From Gracilaria vermiculophylla (taxonomy: Eukaryota > Rhodophyta > Florideophyceae > Gracilariales > Gracilariaceae): a DNA stretch of 64,000 nucleotides. Location of the stretch: assembly GCA_019155205.2 (NCBI GenBank), contig JAHNZQ020000181.1, forward strand, positions 499,008 through 563,007, in the 5' to 3' direction. Numbering within the stretch: the first letter of the stretch is position 1; each line of letters begins with the position of its first letter. Positions 49,582-59,938 of this stretch are shown piece after piece. Below the pieces are notes generated by a model that was not told the DNA's origin, searched no databases, and was given only the letters and a program-made list of their open reading frames with translations. Both the position numbers and the translations under genes were made by a program.

Positions 49582-50664
49582 TTATTTCAAATCGCCGCCA
49601 GCTGATGCCTTTGACAGACGGTTCATCACAGCTTCGCCGATCCCATCACTCACATCAGTCGGTGGCACAGCAATGATAATATCCACATGCCCCACAGCAC
49701 CACTGCCCTCTCCGTCAAATGCTCTCAATGCGCCGTAAAGATCTTTGGCAAAACTTGGAGTGTCGTTTCGGCGTCCACATTGCACGACTGCCACGCGGTG
49801 CCAGCTCTCATACTGAGCGCATATCGCGTCGTCCGCGAGTAGACCGACCCGTTTTCCGTCCTCCACCAGCGCTGAGATTTGCTCCGCAAGCTTGCGCGAC
49901 ACTAGCCGCAGCGGCGGTTTCGGCGCGTAGTGACGATATTTCATGCCCGGTGCTTTTGGCTTCTCTGAGGGGGTGGTTGCTCTTGTAAAAGGAACTCCGC
50001 CGATTTGTTCGAGGCAGGCGATTGAAACCGCGCCAGGCCGCAAAACCGAGGGACACAGCGGATCCGTCAGGTCCACAACGGTGCTCTCCAGGCCACACTG
50101 ATGAGCGTGCACTTTTCCTCCATCGACGACGCCGAAGATGCGTCCGGAAAGGTCCTGCAGAACGTGCTGCGCAGACGTTGGGCTGGGTCTGCCGGAAAGG
50201 TTGGCGCTGGGGGCGGCGATGGGCACAGCGGCTTTGGAGAGTAGCGCGGAGGCCACAGGGTGTTTGGGTATTCGGATGGCAACGGACGGCAAGCCTGCCG
50301 TGACTGCGGAGGCCAGACGGGCGTGCCGAGAGAGCGGCAGCACCATGGTCAGAGGACCAGGCCAGAACGAGGTCGCAAGCCGGAGCGCAAGCGGGGGCAG
50401 CGGCGGTGTGAGGCAATGTCGAGAAATATCGCCCAGCGAAGAGACGTGAACGATGAGCGGGTTGTCGGACGGTCTGCCCTTGGCGGCGAAAATGGCACCC
50501 ACAGAGGAGGAGCACAGAGCGTTCGCACCGAGACCGTACACGGTTTCCGTGGGAAAGGCGACCAATTGACCGCAGCGCAGCGCGGCGGCTGCTTGGGCTA
50601 TGTCAAGCTCGTTGGAGCCAGAAAAGATGTGGGGCGCGGACGTTTTGGAAGGCACAGTAGGCAT
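49582..50664 (-). CDS. SUA5: Threonylcarbamoyl-AMP synthase (Sua5/YrdC)
   Basis: 360 residues from the ATG. The YrdC domain begins IAQAAAALRCGQLVAFPTETVYGLGANA and contains IFAAKGRPSDNPLIVHV, FWPGPLTMVLP, VAIRIPKHPVA, APSANLSGRPSPT and ESTVVDL. The linker MKYRHYAPK, which closes over the active site in Sua5, leads to a C-terminal Sua5 domain (about 265-350). The enzyme makes threonylcarbamoyl-AMP for t6A37 in tRNAs that read ANN codons (family knowledge). The frame continues 77 codons upstream with a presequence-like Arg/Ala/Ser composition but has no ATG, so targeting to an organelle is possible only through an unseen 5' exon or a non-AUG start. Confidence 0.9.
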   Translation of the reverse strand: MPTVPSKTSAPHIFSGSNELDIAQAAAALRCGQLVAFPTETVYGLGANALCSSSVGAIFAAKGRPSDNPLIVHVSSLGDISRHCLTPPLPPLALRLATSFWPGPLTMVLPLSRHARLASAVTAGLPSVAIRIPKHPVASALLSKAAVPIAAPSANLSGRPSPTSAQHVLQDLSGRIFGVVDGGKVHAHQCGLESTVVDLTDPLCPSVLRPGAVSIACLEQIGGVPFTRATTPSEKPKAPGMKYRHYAPKPPLRLVSRKLAEQISALVEDGKRVGLLADDAICAQYESWHRVAVVQCGRRNDTPSFAKDLYGALRAFDGEGSGAVGHVDIIIAVPPTDVSDGIGEAVMNRLSKASAGGDLK

Positions 50665-52687
50665 TGCGGGGAACAAGTTGTGCAGCGTTGGAGCGGCAAG
50701 CAAACATGGAGGTGGCGGCGGATCTTTGGCGGATGCACGGGGAGGCCACCGTTGCAGAGGAGTAGCGCTGCGGATTCCGGCGGCGAGGCGACGGCGGGTA
50801 GTTGGTGGCGTCGACAAGGACGCGATGTACAGCCCACGTCGGAAGGCCCCCTTGGTACACGGATGCACGGTTAATCCTCGTATTCCGCTTTTCAAGTTTT
50901 TATTTTGGCTGCGATTCTTTGAGGCACGTCGTCAGCGTACACCGTCAGTACGGCATGCGTTCAAAGACCGCATGTGCCGCTTCAGAGTGAAGCTTCTTGA
51001 CTCGAGCTCGTTGCGCAGCCAGATAGCGGTTGCCGAGTTTACACAATCGTGCAACGCATCAGAGCAAACGTCGTGCTCTGCATCCAGCCACAGACGGCAT
51101 GTTTGCGTCTCATTTGTGGTTATTTACCCAAAAACATCGATCCGAGCGAAGGAGCTTCTCTGGTGAAGCATGAGCAGTTCAAAAAGAGCCGCCGAGTGAG
51201 ACGCATGTTTTCTTGAAATTGCGGAGCTGTTGCACGATACTTTTCTATCTCACCAGCCTTTTTTATGTCCTGCATGAAGTGCAAGAACCAACCCTGATTA
51301 AAACAAATAGCAGAAAGATTTGAGCTGGGCAGTGTATCAAATCAGCGTCCGGAAAGGCTTCCTCCAAACGTTTTGCAGGCTATAAATGAGATTTAGCTTA
51401 TTAACGCAGAGCATGCGTTATGTTCTCGTCGGGCCTTTGATGTGCGCTATTGATTTGCAAATAATTCAAGAGTCGTGGCAAAGATATCGCTGTTTGAAAA
51501 TTCAACATGCATCGCGCAGTGAATATCGCAAAGTACGTTACGAGCCGACAACATTTCATCCTTCGATTTCGACAATTCAATAAAGATATGACGAAATTAA
51601 AATTTGAAGTCGGCATCTGAACTACGGTCAACTCTTCATGAGCATAATTCTTGTCTCAAGCGCAATAGTGTTGCAGAAGAGATGTTCATCTGGCCTAGAG
51701 CACTTTTTATTTCGTTTGTTAATCAAACTCGTGATGGAGGAAAGAAGTTTATCATGGCTCGATAACAGTGCAGAAGAAGCCCTTCTTGATATTCTTTAGA
51801 AATTGGATATCATCATCATACTAGGGTATAAATCATCAGTTGCAGGTCTCAGCAATACAAGTTATATTGCATTTGTTTACGCATATATCTCAAGTTTCAA
51901 TGAGGTGTCTGCATGTCCTACAATTGTCGGATGTTCTTCAACGCAAGATTTGCACCAGCAACGTCAACAATTTTGGTGCTATTTATGAAAACAGAGAGTG
52001 GAGTAAGGCATCATTGTGGTACAGGTCTGACATTGCCATCACAACGATGTAGGGGTCCATTGCCGTTAATGACCACGCGTGGCTTTAGGAGACATTGCAC
52101 GATGAACTCCGGGTCAAATATCACGTTGTACGCACTTTGAGAGCCACGGACCCATACGACTTAGGCTATTGTACATCATCAGCGCGAGATGCCATGTCTG
52201 TTTTGATACACCGAGCGGTGCCGCGCCGAGACTGCGGACGGGATGCCCCTCGCACACCGCGGGAGCCGTTTGTCACACGATAAGGTAGATATGACAGCGC
52301 TGTGGCCAATCCCTACGGACGAGATGCACTTTTTGAAGCACTTTCCGAAGCACTTCTTGCATCTCACGCGCTGCTGATTGGCTGCACACAGGCCAGCGGC
52401 CGGATGCGGCCAGCAAGGCTGCACACGGCAAACTACTGCGACGCCCGAGTAATTGCGGGCCACTGACTGTCAGAATTCAGCCATTTCTGCTTGCATCGGC
52501 AACTGCCAATTCGAGAAACCATATTTTTCGCCGCCGCACACACGCCCGCCACCACCTTGCCCTCCCCATCCCCTGTTGCTGCCTTTCACCCCTCACCATC
52601 TTCGTCCTGCACCCGTTGCTGCACGGCTCTCGTCTCCCTGTCCTCGCTCTCGAACAACTCCAGCTGTGAAACCCGCACTTTGCAACC
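50665..52687. other. Gene-free stretch between SUA5 and PRA1, with a CCAAT box
   Basis: About 2 kb. Divergent upstream regions of both genes. Most of it is AT-rich (51.2-52.1 kb) with only short frames. CTGATTGGCT at 52374-52383 is an inverted CCAAT box 305 bp before the PRA1 ATG. Direct GAAGCACTT repeats lie at about 52335-52356. No RNA gene recognised. Confidence 0.35.
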
Positions 52688-53296
52688 ATGGCCACATTCA
52701 CCGAATTGAAGACCACCTCCGATGTGCCGGCCGCTCCGGCCGACACTCCCGTCGCGACATCTGCGTCCGCGCCCAGCGCGCTGGGCACGCTGTCCCGCGT
52801 CGCAGGGCTTATGCCGTCGCTCGAAACGCTCAAGGACCGCATGGGAGACGTGTGGGCTCGCTCCCGTCCATGGGGCGAGTTCTGCAACACCTCGCAAATG
52901 AACAAGCCCGAATTCAGTGAACTGTTCGAGCGCGTCCGTGAGAACGGAGAATACTACGCCTTCAACTATCTCGTCATTTTGCTCATCATGTCGGCGCTCA
53001 CCATTCTCACCTCGCCGCTGGCGTTCTTGGGCGGTCTTTTCATTGCGCTGGCATACTTTTACCTGTACTTCCTGAACCCGGAACCGCTTGTGTTTGGAGG
53101 CGTTACTTTCGATAACAATGTGAAGGCCGCCTTCATCACCGTGTTCTCTCTTGTCATGTTGTGGCTCACGGGCGCCGGTGCCACCTTCACAATTCTTGTG
53201 GCCGTTGTTGGGATCATTGCCATTACGCACGCTGCGGTGCGTAGACCTCCTGGTGAGGCAGACTTTGAAACTGCCTACACCCCCGCAACTGTCTAA
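52688..53296 (+). CDS. PRA1: PRA1 family protein (prenylated Rab acceptor)
   Basis: 202 residues with an ideal AACCATGG start. A soluble N-terminus (to about 95) has the family words SRPWGEFCNTSQMNKP and RVRENGEYYAFNYLVI. Two hydrophobic hairpins follow (about 98-135, YLVILLIMSALTILTSPLAFLGGLFIALAYFYLYFL; about 152-192), split by LNPEPLVFGGVTFDN. The C-terminus is hydrophilic (PPGEADFETAYTPATV). PRA1/Yip3 proteins sit in Golgi and endosome membranes and bind prenylated Rab GTPases (family knowledge). It would act in the same trafficking system as VPS33 and AP-1 in this window. Confidence 0.92.
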   Translation: MATFTELKTTSDVPAAPADTPVATSASAPSALGTLSRVAGLMPSLETLKDRMGDVWARSRPWGEFCNTSQMNKPEFSELFERVRENGEYYAFNYLVILLIMSALTILTSPLAFLGGLFIALAYFYLYFLNPEPLVFGGVTFDNNVKAAFITVFSLVMLWLTGAGATFTILVAVVGIIAITHAAVRRPPGEADFETAYTPATV

Positions 53297-53879
53297 ACAC
53301 ATCCATCCTTTCATGTCCAAAGCGTCGACAGTGAGCCCATTTCTTAGTTCTTTGCCTCGTGTAAAGCGTCACTGTCGCCTACAATTTTACACGCATATTC
53401 ACTTAGTCTGGTGGATCATTACGGGATGGATCTGCACTAAAACCATTTAAGTGGACGAGCGCTCGTACCTGTGCTAGATCTTAGAACCATGTCTGTGAGT
53501 CGAGAAAGCGTAAACCTCTGGTATCGACCCATGTTCAAGTTATGCGTCATAGGAAGCAGAGGTGCTCGTGAATTGTTGTTTCCCGGCCAGCTGACTAGAA
53601 AAGGTTGCCCGCTGTCCTTCCGCGAGACCAACTAGACATGATGGAATGTTTAATAATGTCCTCGCCGACGTTCTTCGTAAGGCTATAGGGTAAGATCATA
53701 TTGCTTGAAGTTACAGGCCAAAGCGATTCTAAGCGTAGATTTGCATGGCCTTTTTTTCCGTAAAGTCCCAAGTAAGATTGTCAAGCCGCAATATTGCTAA
53801 TGGCAAACTCGGAAAACAAAAATCTTAGATGCATGCGGGGCTGATCATTCGCAACGGTAGGGAAAACGCACAAAGCGCA
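53297..53879. terminator. Convergent intergenic region, PRA1 / TIM13
   Basis: 583 bp, mid-GC. The 3' regions of two convergent genes. No gene, repeat or RNA seen. Confidence 0.3.
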
Positions 53880-54190
53880 TCAAATGCCGCGATTGGACCG
53901 ATTTGCCAATGCTTCAGTGACCACGTTCATTGCATCGATAAATCTAAAAAGGCACCTAAGGCAAACAGAGTACATGTTAGCGATCTGCAGCGGTGCAACG
54001 ATCTGAGATGAAACGCTTACTTTTCAACGCAGGCCGTTTCGCGGGAGGACATTTGCTTCTTCGAGACGTCTGCGCATACGTTGAAGCACTTGTCGGTGAC
54101 CTGCTCCCGGAACACTTCGCCCATCTGTGCCTTCACCTGGGCCTCAATGCGGGACATCATGTCCGAGACATCGGCGTTTCCGGAGGCCAT
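53880..54190 (-). CDS. TIM13: Small Tim chaperone, Tim13-like, two exons
   Basis: Exon 1 is 54190-54021 and exon 2 is 53955-53880, giving 81 residues. The intron splits the second twin-Cys motif. Spliced, the protein reads DKCFNVC, 14 residues, then ACVEKC followed by LFRFIDAMNVVTEALANR: the CX3C-X14-CX3C of small Tims. The DAMNVV wording after the second motif fits Tim13 best, with Tim8, 9 and 10 as alternatives. Small Tims form hexamers in the mitochondrial intermembrane space that carry hydrophobic precursors (family knowledge). The ATG at 54190 gives MASGNADVSDMM; the longer reading starts at TTG. It is divergent from the HECT ligase. Confidence 0.85.
53956..54020 (-). other. Intron of the small Tim gene
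   Basis: 65 bp, donor GAAAA|GTAAGC, acceptor CCTTAG|GTGCCT, phase 2 (AA|G = Lys). GCTAAC at about 53976-53981 is a good branch-site candidate. Confidence 0.85.
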
Positions 54191-54709
54191 GATGAGAGCA
54201 AGATGGTGCGAGCGCCAAGTTCCGGCAGGAGCGGCGCGTCGAGGCAGGCGTGCACTGAACAATGACTACAGTGCGGCGCGCTTGTGAACGCAGGGAGGGT
54301 TACACGTCTCGGCTCTGGACAGCGATGAGCACGGGTTCGCCGTGTCCCGTGATCTTGCGCAGTCGCGCGACTTCAACAACGAACGTGTCGGCTTCAAATT
54401 GCGTTTGCGCCCAAGGCCTGCGCAGACACAGGCTCAGGATCAACTTCGTCGAGGCAGCGCCGCGCCACTTCACAACGATCCCCTTCTGCTCCCATCTACT
54501 ACCATCTGCCACTATCTGTCGCTATCTTCCACCATCTGCTATCACCTGCTACTGTATCATCTGCTACCGCCCCTTACCACAAGTAGGGCCCGTCCACTTG
54601 GACTGTTTGCGTGTCTCCCTGGAAGGCAACCGTCTGAGGCAGTGCACGCACTCGTCTGCACACAACAGTTCACCCTTTTCTCCTTCGCGCTGCAAAGAGT
54701 GTGCCGCTC
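54191..54709. promoter_or_regulatory. Divergent promoter region, TIM13 / HECT ligase
   Basis: 519 bp. It contains the degenerate decamer repeat at 54492-54551 and a pyrimidine-rich stretch (54660-54690) before the HECT ATG. No other gene seen. Confidence 0.4.
54492..54551 (+). repeat. Six degenerate 10-bp units (YYATCTRCYA)
   Basis: CCATCTACTA, CCATCTGCCA, CTATCTGTCG, CTATCTTCCA, CCATCTGCTA, TCACCTGCTA in a row, about 160-220 bp before the HECT ligase ATG. Confidence 0.7.
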
Positions 54710-57700
54710 ATGGATACCTCGTCCTCCTCGTCCTCTTCTGGCATGGAAGATGGTTCGATAAGTACCGACCGTGAGGACGCCTACCACCTCCGAATAGGTG
54801 AAGAGGGTTCTAACGAAGAATTTGACGACGAAAACGACGACGACGACGACGACGACATGGAAGAGGATGACGACGACCCGCATGAGGATTTCCGGGACGC
54901 CATTGATGATGTCGTCCATGACTTGGGCTTCATCGGCCGACACCGCAGAATTCTCCACGCCGAACTTACTAGCGCACGCCTCGGTTTCACCGACGACACT
55001 ACCTTGCGCGACATGCTGCGCAGCACCGTGCAGGGCCTTGTTAGATCTGGCTCGGTCAGCCACATTCCGCGCAGCATTCACTTTGAGAGATTGGACCCCG
55101 ATCAACATCCAGATGAAGCCCTGAGACTTCCTTCCGCGCGTCTGCGAGAAGCTCACATGCGCGAGGCGCATTGGCAAATGCGCACCAATTTCAGGCGCCC
55201 CGAGCCGTCGGCGATTCATCCATCGCTGCAAAGGCGACCAAACCCACTCAACTATGCCACAGATCTTGAAGAGAATGCCCCTCCGAACAGACCCCCTGCA
55301 TTAATGAGTGCACAAAGCTCATCCAGCGTGTTGGGGTTGGTTTCTCGACTGCGCTCGGTAGCGTTGGAACAAAACCTACAAGATGACGGGTCTCTTCAAC
55401 AGTATTTGGACAGATTTGCGTCGCAGCCAAACCCTAGCGAATCTCCTCAACCACCTTCTGAATCTACCGTGCAGGATTCCTTAGGGTGGATATCTCGCAA
55501 TCGCCAATTTGAACGCTTTTCGCAGAACGACAGGGAGCGAGATAGAATACCTGTTGCCCTGCTGCGCCGCTGGACCTACCATCCTTCGGCAGACGGTGGT
55601 GATGTCCTTCCTCCAATGTTCGACATTTCGATCCCGTCAAGAAGACCGTCAAGATCTCACGATGGAAAACCATTAATCTCAGTCGAGAATCATAGCAGCG
55701 TAAGGCCTATTGAAGACGAGGTAACCCAGCGATTTACGTCTATGCTTTCCGATCTTCATTTAGTTGATGAAAAGGTCGATAAAGTGGAGAGTAAGTTGGA
55801 ATCTGCGAAAGATGCACAAAAGAAGCAGCAGAAGAAGAAGCAAACAAAAGATTTGGACAATGTGAACGAAGAACAACAACCTGTCGAAATCCAAGATGAT
55901 GAACAAGATCAAGAAACCCTTGTTGAAAATCAGAACATGAATGAAGAAACCCCAGAGATTCCTCCGGGTCCTGGCCCAGCACCTTCCGACATCAATCTCG
56001 AATTGCGTCGCGAGAGCGAGGAGCAGCCGCCAGAACCGAGCATCAGTTTGCAACAAACAATCTCTCGCTATCCTCCCGGACTCGGTAATATCCAGGAAGA
56101 GACTCCGCTTCCCGATCTTGTCATGGATTCTATAGAGGTCTCTAGAAGAAGAACAACAGAACCGCGACAATCCCCATCCGAAAGCCAGGCTCGGAGTCCC
56201 ATCGATCCACAGAACCAACAAGATGGGCCAGTGGCACAACCAAGGGAAGTTGGCGAAAATGAAGCTGCCAACAACGAGACTGAAATTGCACTGCAGAATG
56301 GAGGAGGAAGTAATGAACAGCCATCAAACAACTTCTCGGATGTTGTCGCTCAAAGAGCTGCAGCTGCCGGAATTTCACTGGATGCACCTGCGAATGTTAA
56401 TCCCGCAGTTGTGGCAGCTGCAACTGAAAGCACTGGTATCGACCCTGCATTCTTAGCCGCCCTCCCTGAAGATATGCGAACGGAGATTTTGACGCAGTAT
56501 TACGACAGCATTCGAACAAACGCTAATTCACAGTCCGACCAGAGATCAGCCGGAGCAACGAACATCAACCTTGACTTCTTGATTGCCTTGCCTCCAGCCC
56601 TCCGAACTGAAGTACTAGAAATGGAAGCTCAATTTCAGTCAAGGCAAGAAGCGCAGAATGAAACTACTAATAACGAGAATGGAGAAAGTGAAGCCCAGGG
56701 GTCTCAGATAGCAGGTACTGAGATGGATAATGCAACATTTTTGGCGACGCTACCTCCGGAACTCAGAGAAGAAGTGTTGCTCACATCTGGTGAATCCTTC
56801 ATCCAGTCACTTCCGCCCCAGGTAGCCGCAGAAGCACGACTCCTACGCGAACGGGAAATAAATTCAAGAATTCCATGGGGACAGCAAGGTTCCCTGTATG
56901 GATCTGATCGACGGGCACCGGGAATCTTGCGTAGTGGTTCCGGTGGACGTCGTGAACGAAATAGAAGGCTTGCCGTCCCAACACTATGCTGGAAAAAGCT
57001 CGAAAATGGATGGGTACGGGAACTCAAGGACTCTGATAACGAGCCTGAAGCTTTCCTCAAGAGTGATGGTATTGCTTCTCTGGTAAACCTTTTGTGGATT
57101 CGCCATCCTGAGTTTGGAAAAGACCAAATTTATCAAGTGTTTCGTTATGCGTGCAAGACATCGAGCACACGAGAACTTGTGCTGCAAGAGCTTGTCAGGT
57201 TGGTGACCAGCACTTTAGCAGAGAATTCCCAGATAGAAAGTCCTGCTAGCACTCGGGATTTCGAGCGGTGGAAGCTTCACGGTACAGCCGTTCGACGAGG
57301 GCTTAAGATTCTCTACATGATTGGTAAGGACGACAATATTGTATCAGAATTTCTTTTGGGCCTTCCACAATCTGAAGAAGAACTTCAGCATTTTACGACG
57401 GCATCTTCCGATAAGTTATCCTACCGAAAAACCAGTTTGTCTACGCTTATGGATTTGATGCAATCCGAGCTTTTTAGACGAAGTGACTCTCATATGGACG
57501 AGCTCGTCAGATTGATATGCTTGATCAGCATATCTACTCCTCCTGCGAAATCTACTGAAACCTTGCAAGTCCAGGGTAGACGAGAACGCCGTCATGCGAG
57601 AATGCTAGTTGACCGCCCAAGCTTGTCAGAATCAATGGGTCTTTTTATGGTTGATGTAGATGATGATGATATTTTTCCAATGCCGGGGGACGATGACGAA

Positions 57701-59938
57701 GAAGAAATTGATAGCTATGAAGACTTCTTTGTTCCACCCAACAGAGCTAACGATGGTGGAAATCGCACGCAGCCGCGACGTAACGCCTCAGATGACATGG
57801 ACGGCGGCAAAGACAAAAAGAAAACGGACGAAGAAGAAGAGACGATTGTTCCTCCAAAGTACAGGGTCCCCCGCCTCAAGGAATCAGAACTTACATCTTT
57901 AACAAATGTTCTCCTGAGATCTTCTTGCGTATTTGAGACTCATGGTTATGCCAGCTCTTCCATCGGCAAACTTGGCGAGCTTCCGGAGAACAGGAAGATA
58001 CTGATGTCGTCTTTGGTTTCAATCGCAAAACAGGCTGGGGCGGATATTGAAAGAGAGTACTTGTCAACGGTTGAAGAATTACAGACTTGCACGAAAGCGA
58101 ACGATATTCAGAAGAAGAACCAAATACTGTCGGCTTTTTCTGTGGGAAGCAACTCGAACGATGTCATGTTACTCAGAGTGGTGAAATCTCTTTCGGAATT
58201 GCTTAAACATGAAGTATCACAAACGAATCAGGACAAAAAGATTAAAGAAGACGAGAAAGACATTCTTGAAAATAGCTCCTCTGATGGGGAGACCGAAGAA
58301 TATCGTCGATCAATGTCTGATGGATTGTCTGGCGTCTGGGCTGCCCTTGACAAGTTGCTTGTGCTTGCAGCAGATGAAACCAAGACGAGAACTGCTAAAG
58401 CTGGGAAAAGGGGGTCTTCCACACCTTCAGTTGTGGAAATGCTTGGCCCACAGCGGAAGCGAGCTTCAAGTAGGGCCTTGTCTCCAATATTATCAAGGTT
58501 GAGTCCTGTAATCGAATCATTTATAGTCATGCACACTGTCGATGATACCAGGACTTCTAAAGAAGTTGCAGTGCCGCAGTCACCCTTAGATCTATCTCTT
58601 GGATCTCCGCGATCTCCATCATGGAGGTTTAGGGATGTGAACGTCGAGAAGAGGAATGGACCGAAGACTATTGATGAAGTACTGGCAATATTTGTTGAAA
58701 GACATCGTGTTCCTATTAATACCCTCTTGCGTGCCAACCCGGATCTTTTGCATACATCGTTCAAGGGCACATTGAAGCATCCACATGCTATTGACTTCGA
58801 TAACAAGAAAGCCTACTTTAGGAGCACCATTCGAATGAGGAGTTCAGAGAATCGCACTGGATCTATCAAGCTTAACGTTCGTCGGGACAGGGTTATGGAT
58901 GACTCTTACAACCAGCTGCGAATGCGAACTCCGGAAGAAATGAGAGGTCGGCTGCACGTCCAGTTTACGGGAGAGGAAGGCGTAGATGCCGGTGGTGTGA
59001 CAAGAGAATGGTATATTATTCTAGCAAGGCAGATCTTTGATCCAAATTATGTTCTGTTTACTAGATCGGCTGCGAAGGCGGCAACTTATCAGCCCGATAA
59101 GCGCTCATACATCAACCGCGAGCATCTTGAAACATTTCGGTTTGTTGGACGAGTCATCGCGAAGGCTATTTACGATGGCCAGCTGATAGACGCTTACTTC
59201 ACTCGATCTTTCTACAAACATATACTAGGTATGAAGCCGAATTTTCATGATATTGAAGGACAAGATCCAGACTACTACAAGTCGTTGAAGTGGATACTCG
59301 AGAATGATTGTACCGGGATTATTGACTACACCATGAGCGCTGACTACGATGAGTTTGGAAAACAAACTGTTATTGATCTGGTTCCAAACGGAAGAAATAT
59401 TCCAGTTACTGAAGAAAACAAGGCTGAGTACGTTCAACTAGTGACTGAGGTCCGGATGACGAAAACGATTGAAAAGCAGATCGAGGCGTTCAAAGAGGGA
59501 TTCTACGAGATTATTCCACTCGAGGACTGCAAGATATTTAATGAGCTAGAGCTTGAGCTTTTAATGTCTGGTCTGCCAGATATCGACGTTGCGGATTTGA
59601 AAGCAAACGTTGAGTATACTGGTTACACAGCGTCTTCCCCCCAGGTGAATTGGTTTTGGAGATGTGTCAGTAAGATGGATCAAGAGGACCTTGCGCGCCT
59701 TGTGATGTTCGTCACTGGAACAAGTAAGGTACCTCTGGAAGGATTCAGTCAACTGCAAGGTATGAACGGTGGGCAGAAATTCCAAATTCACCGTGTTAGT
59801 GGTGACACAATGCGCCTTCCCTCTGCCCATACGTGCTTCAACCAGCTTGATCTTCCAGAGTACAGCTCTGCGGAAATTTTATCGGAGAGGTTACTCCGCG
59901 CTGTTCGTGAATGCAGTGTTGGCTTCGGTTTCGCATGA
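54710..59938 (+). CDS. UPL1: HECT-type E3 ubiquitin ligase, HUWE1/Tom1/UPL1-like, lacking the N-terminal repeats
   Basis: 1742 residues. It begins with a Ser run and a strongly acidic region (poly-Asp near residues 44-60). Three ubiquitin-binding (UBM/DUF4414-type) motifs follow: DPAFLAALPEDMRTEIL (about 578), LDFLIALPPALRTEVL (about 618) and ATFLATLPPELREEVL (about 672). The HECT domain fills the last about 350 residues (GVDAGGVTREWYIILARQIF, FRFVGRVIAKAIYDGQLIDAYFTRSFYKHILG) with the catalytic Cys1709 in THTCFNQLDLP-like context and the terminal FGFA. HUWE1, Tom1 and UPL1 relatives usually exceed 3000 residues and carry DUF908/DUF913 helical repeats before the acidic region; none is encoded in the 519 bp upstream. 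The whole ORF is intron-free. Confidence 0.9.
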   Translation: MDTSSSSSSSGMEDGSISTDREDAYHLRIGEEGSNEEFDDENDDDDDDDMEEDDDDPHEDFRDAIDDVVHDLGFIGRHRRILHAELTSARLGFTDDTTLRDMLRSTVQGLVRSGSVSHIPRSIHFERLDPDQHPDEALRLPSARLREAHMREAHWQMRTNFRRPEPSAIHPSLQRRPNPLNYATDLEENAPPNRPPALMSAQSSSSVLGLVSRLRSVALEQNLQDDGSLQQYLDRFASQPNPSESPQPPSESTVQDSLGWISRNRQFERFSQNDRERDRIPVALLRRWTYHPSADGGDVLPPMFDISIPSRRPSRSHDGKPLISVENHSSVRPIEDEVTQRFTSMLSDLHLVDEKVDKVESKLESAKDAQKKQQKKKQTKDLDNVNEEQQPVEIQDDEQDQETLVENQNMNEETPEIPPGPGPAPSDINLELRRESEEQPPEPSISLQQTISRYPPGLGNIQEETPLPDLVMDSIEVSRRRTTEPRQSPSESQARSPIDPQNQQDGPVAQPREVGENEAANNETEIALQNGGGSNEQPSNNFSDVVAQRAAAAGISLDAPANVNPAVVAAATESTGIDPAFLAALPEDMRTEILTQYYDSIRTNANSQSDQRSAGATNINLDFLIALPPALRTEVLEMEAQFQSRQEAQNETTNNENGESEAQGSQIAGTEMDNATFLATLPPELREEVLLTSGESFIQSLPPQVAAEARLLREREINSRIPWGQQGSLYGSDRRAPGILRSGSGGRRERNRRLAVPTLCWKKLENGWVRELKDSDNEPEAFLKSDGIASLVNLLWIRHPEFGKDQIYQVFRYACKTSSTRELVLQELVRLVTSTLAENSQIESPASTRDFERWKLHGTAVRRGLKILYMIGKDDNIVSEFLLGLPQSEEELQHFTTASSDKLSYRKTSLSTLMDLMQSELFRRSDSHMDELVRLICLISISTPPAKSTETLQVQGRRERRHARMLVDRPSLSESMGLFMVDVDDDDIFPMPGDDDEEEIDSYEDFFVPPNRANDGGNRTQPRRNASDDMDGGKDKKKTDEEEETIVPPKYRVPRLKESELTSLTNVLLRSSCVFETHGYASSSIGKLGELPENRKILMSSLVSIAKQAGADIEREYLSTVEELQTCTKANDIQKKNQILSAFSVGSNSNDVMLLRVVKSLSELLKHEVSQTNQDKKIKEDEKDILENSSSDGETEEYRRSMSDGLSGVWAALDKLLVLAADETKTRTAKAGKRGSSTPSVVEMLGPQRKRASSRALSPILSRLSPVIESFIVMHTVDDTRTSKEVAVPQSPLDLSLGSPRSPSWRFRDVNVEKRNGPKTIDEVLAIFVERHRVPINTLLRANPDLLHTSFKGTLKHPHAIDFDNKKAYFRSTIRMRSSENRTGSIKLNVRRDRVMDDSYNQLRMRTPEEMRGRLHVQFTGEEGVDAGGVTREWYIILARQIFDPNYVLFTRSAAKAATYQPDKRSYINREHLETFRFVGRVIAKAIYDGQLIDAYFTRSFYKHILGMKPNFHDIEGQDPDYYKSLKWILENDCTGIIDYTMSADYDEFGKQTVIDLVPNGRNIPVTEENKAEYVQLVTEVRMTKTIEKQIEAFKEGFYEIIPLEDCKIFNELELELLMSGLPDIDVADLKANVEYTGYTASSPQVNWFWRCVSKMDQEDLARLVMFVTGTSKVPLEGFSQLQGMNGGQKFQIHRVSGDTMRLPSAHTCFNQLDLPEYSSAEILSERLLRAVRECSVGFGFA

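Noticed and set aside
50665..50895. TTG-initiated N-terminal extension of SUA5
   Set aside because: It starts at TTG, and the ATG at 50664 directly precedes the conserved domain. A presequence through an unseen exon remains possible but unsupported.
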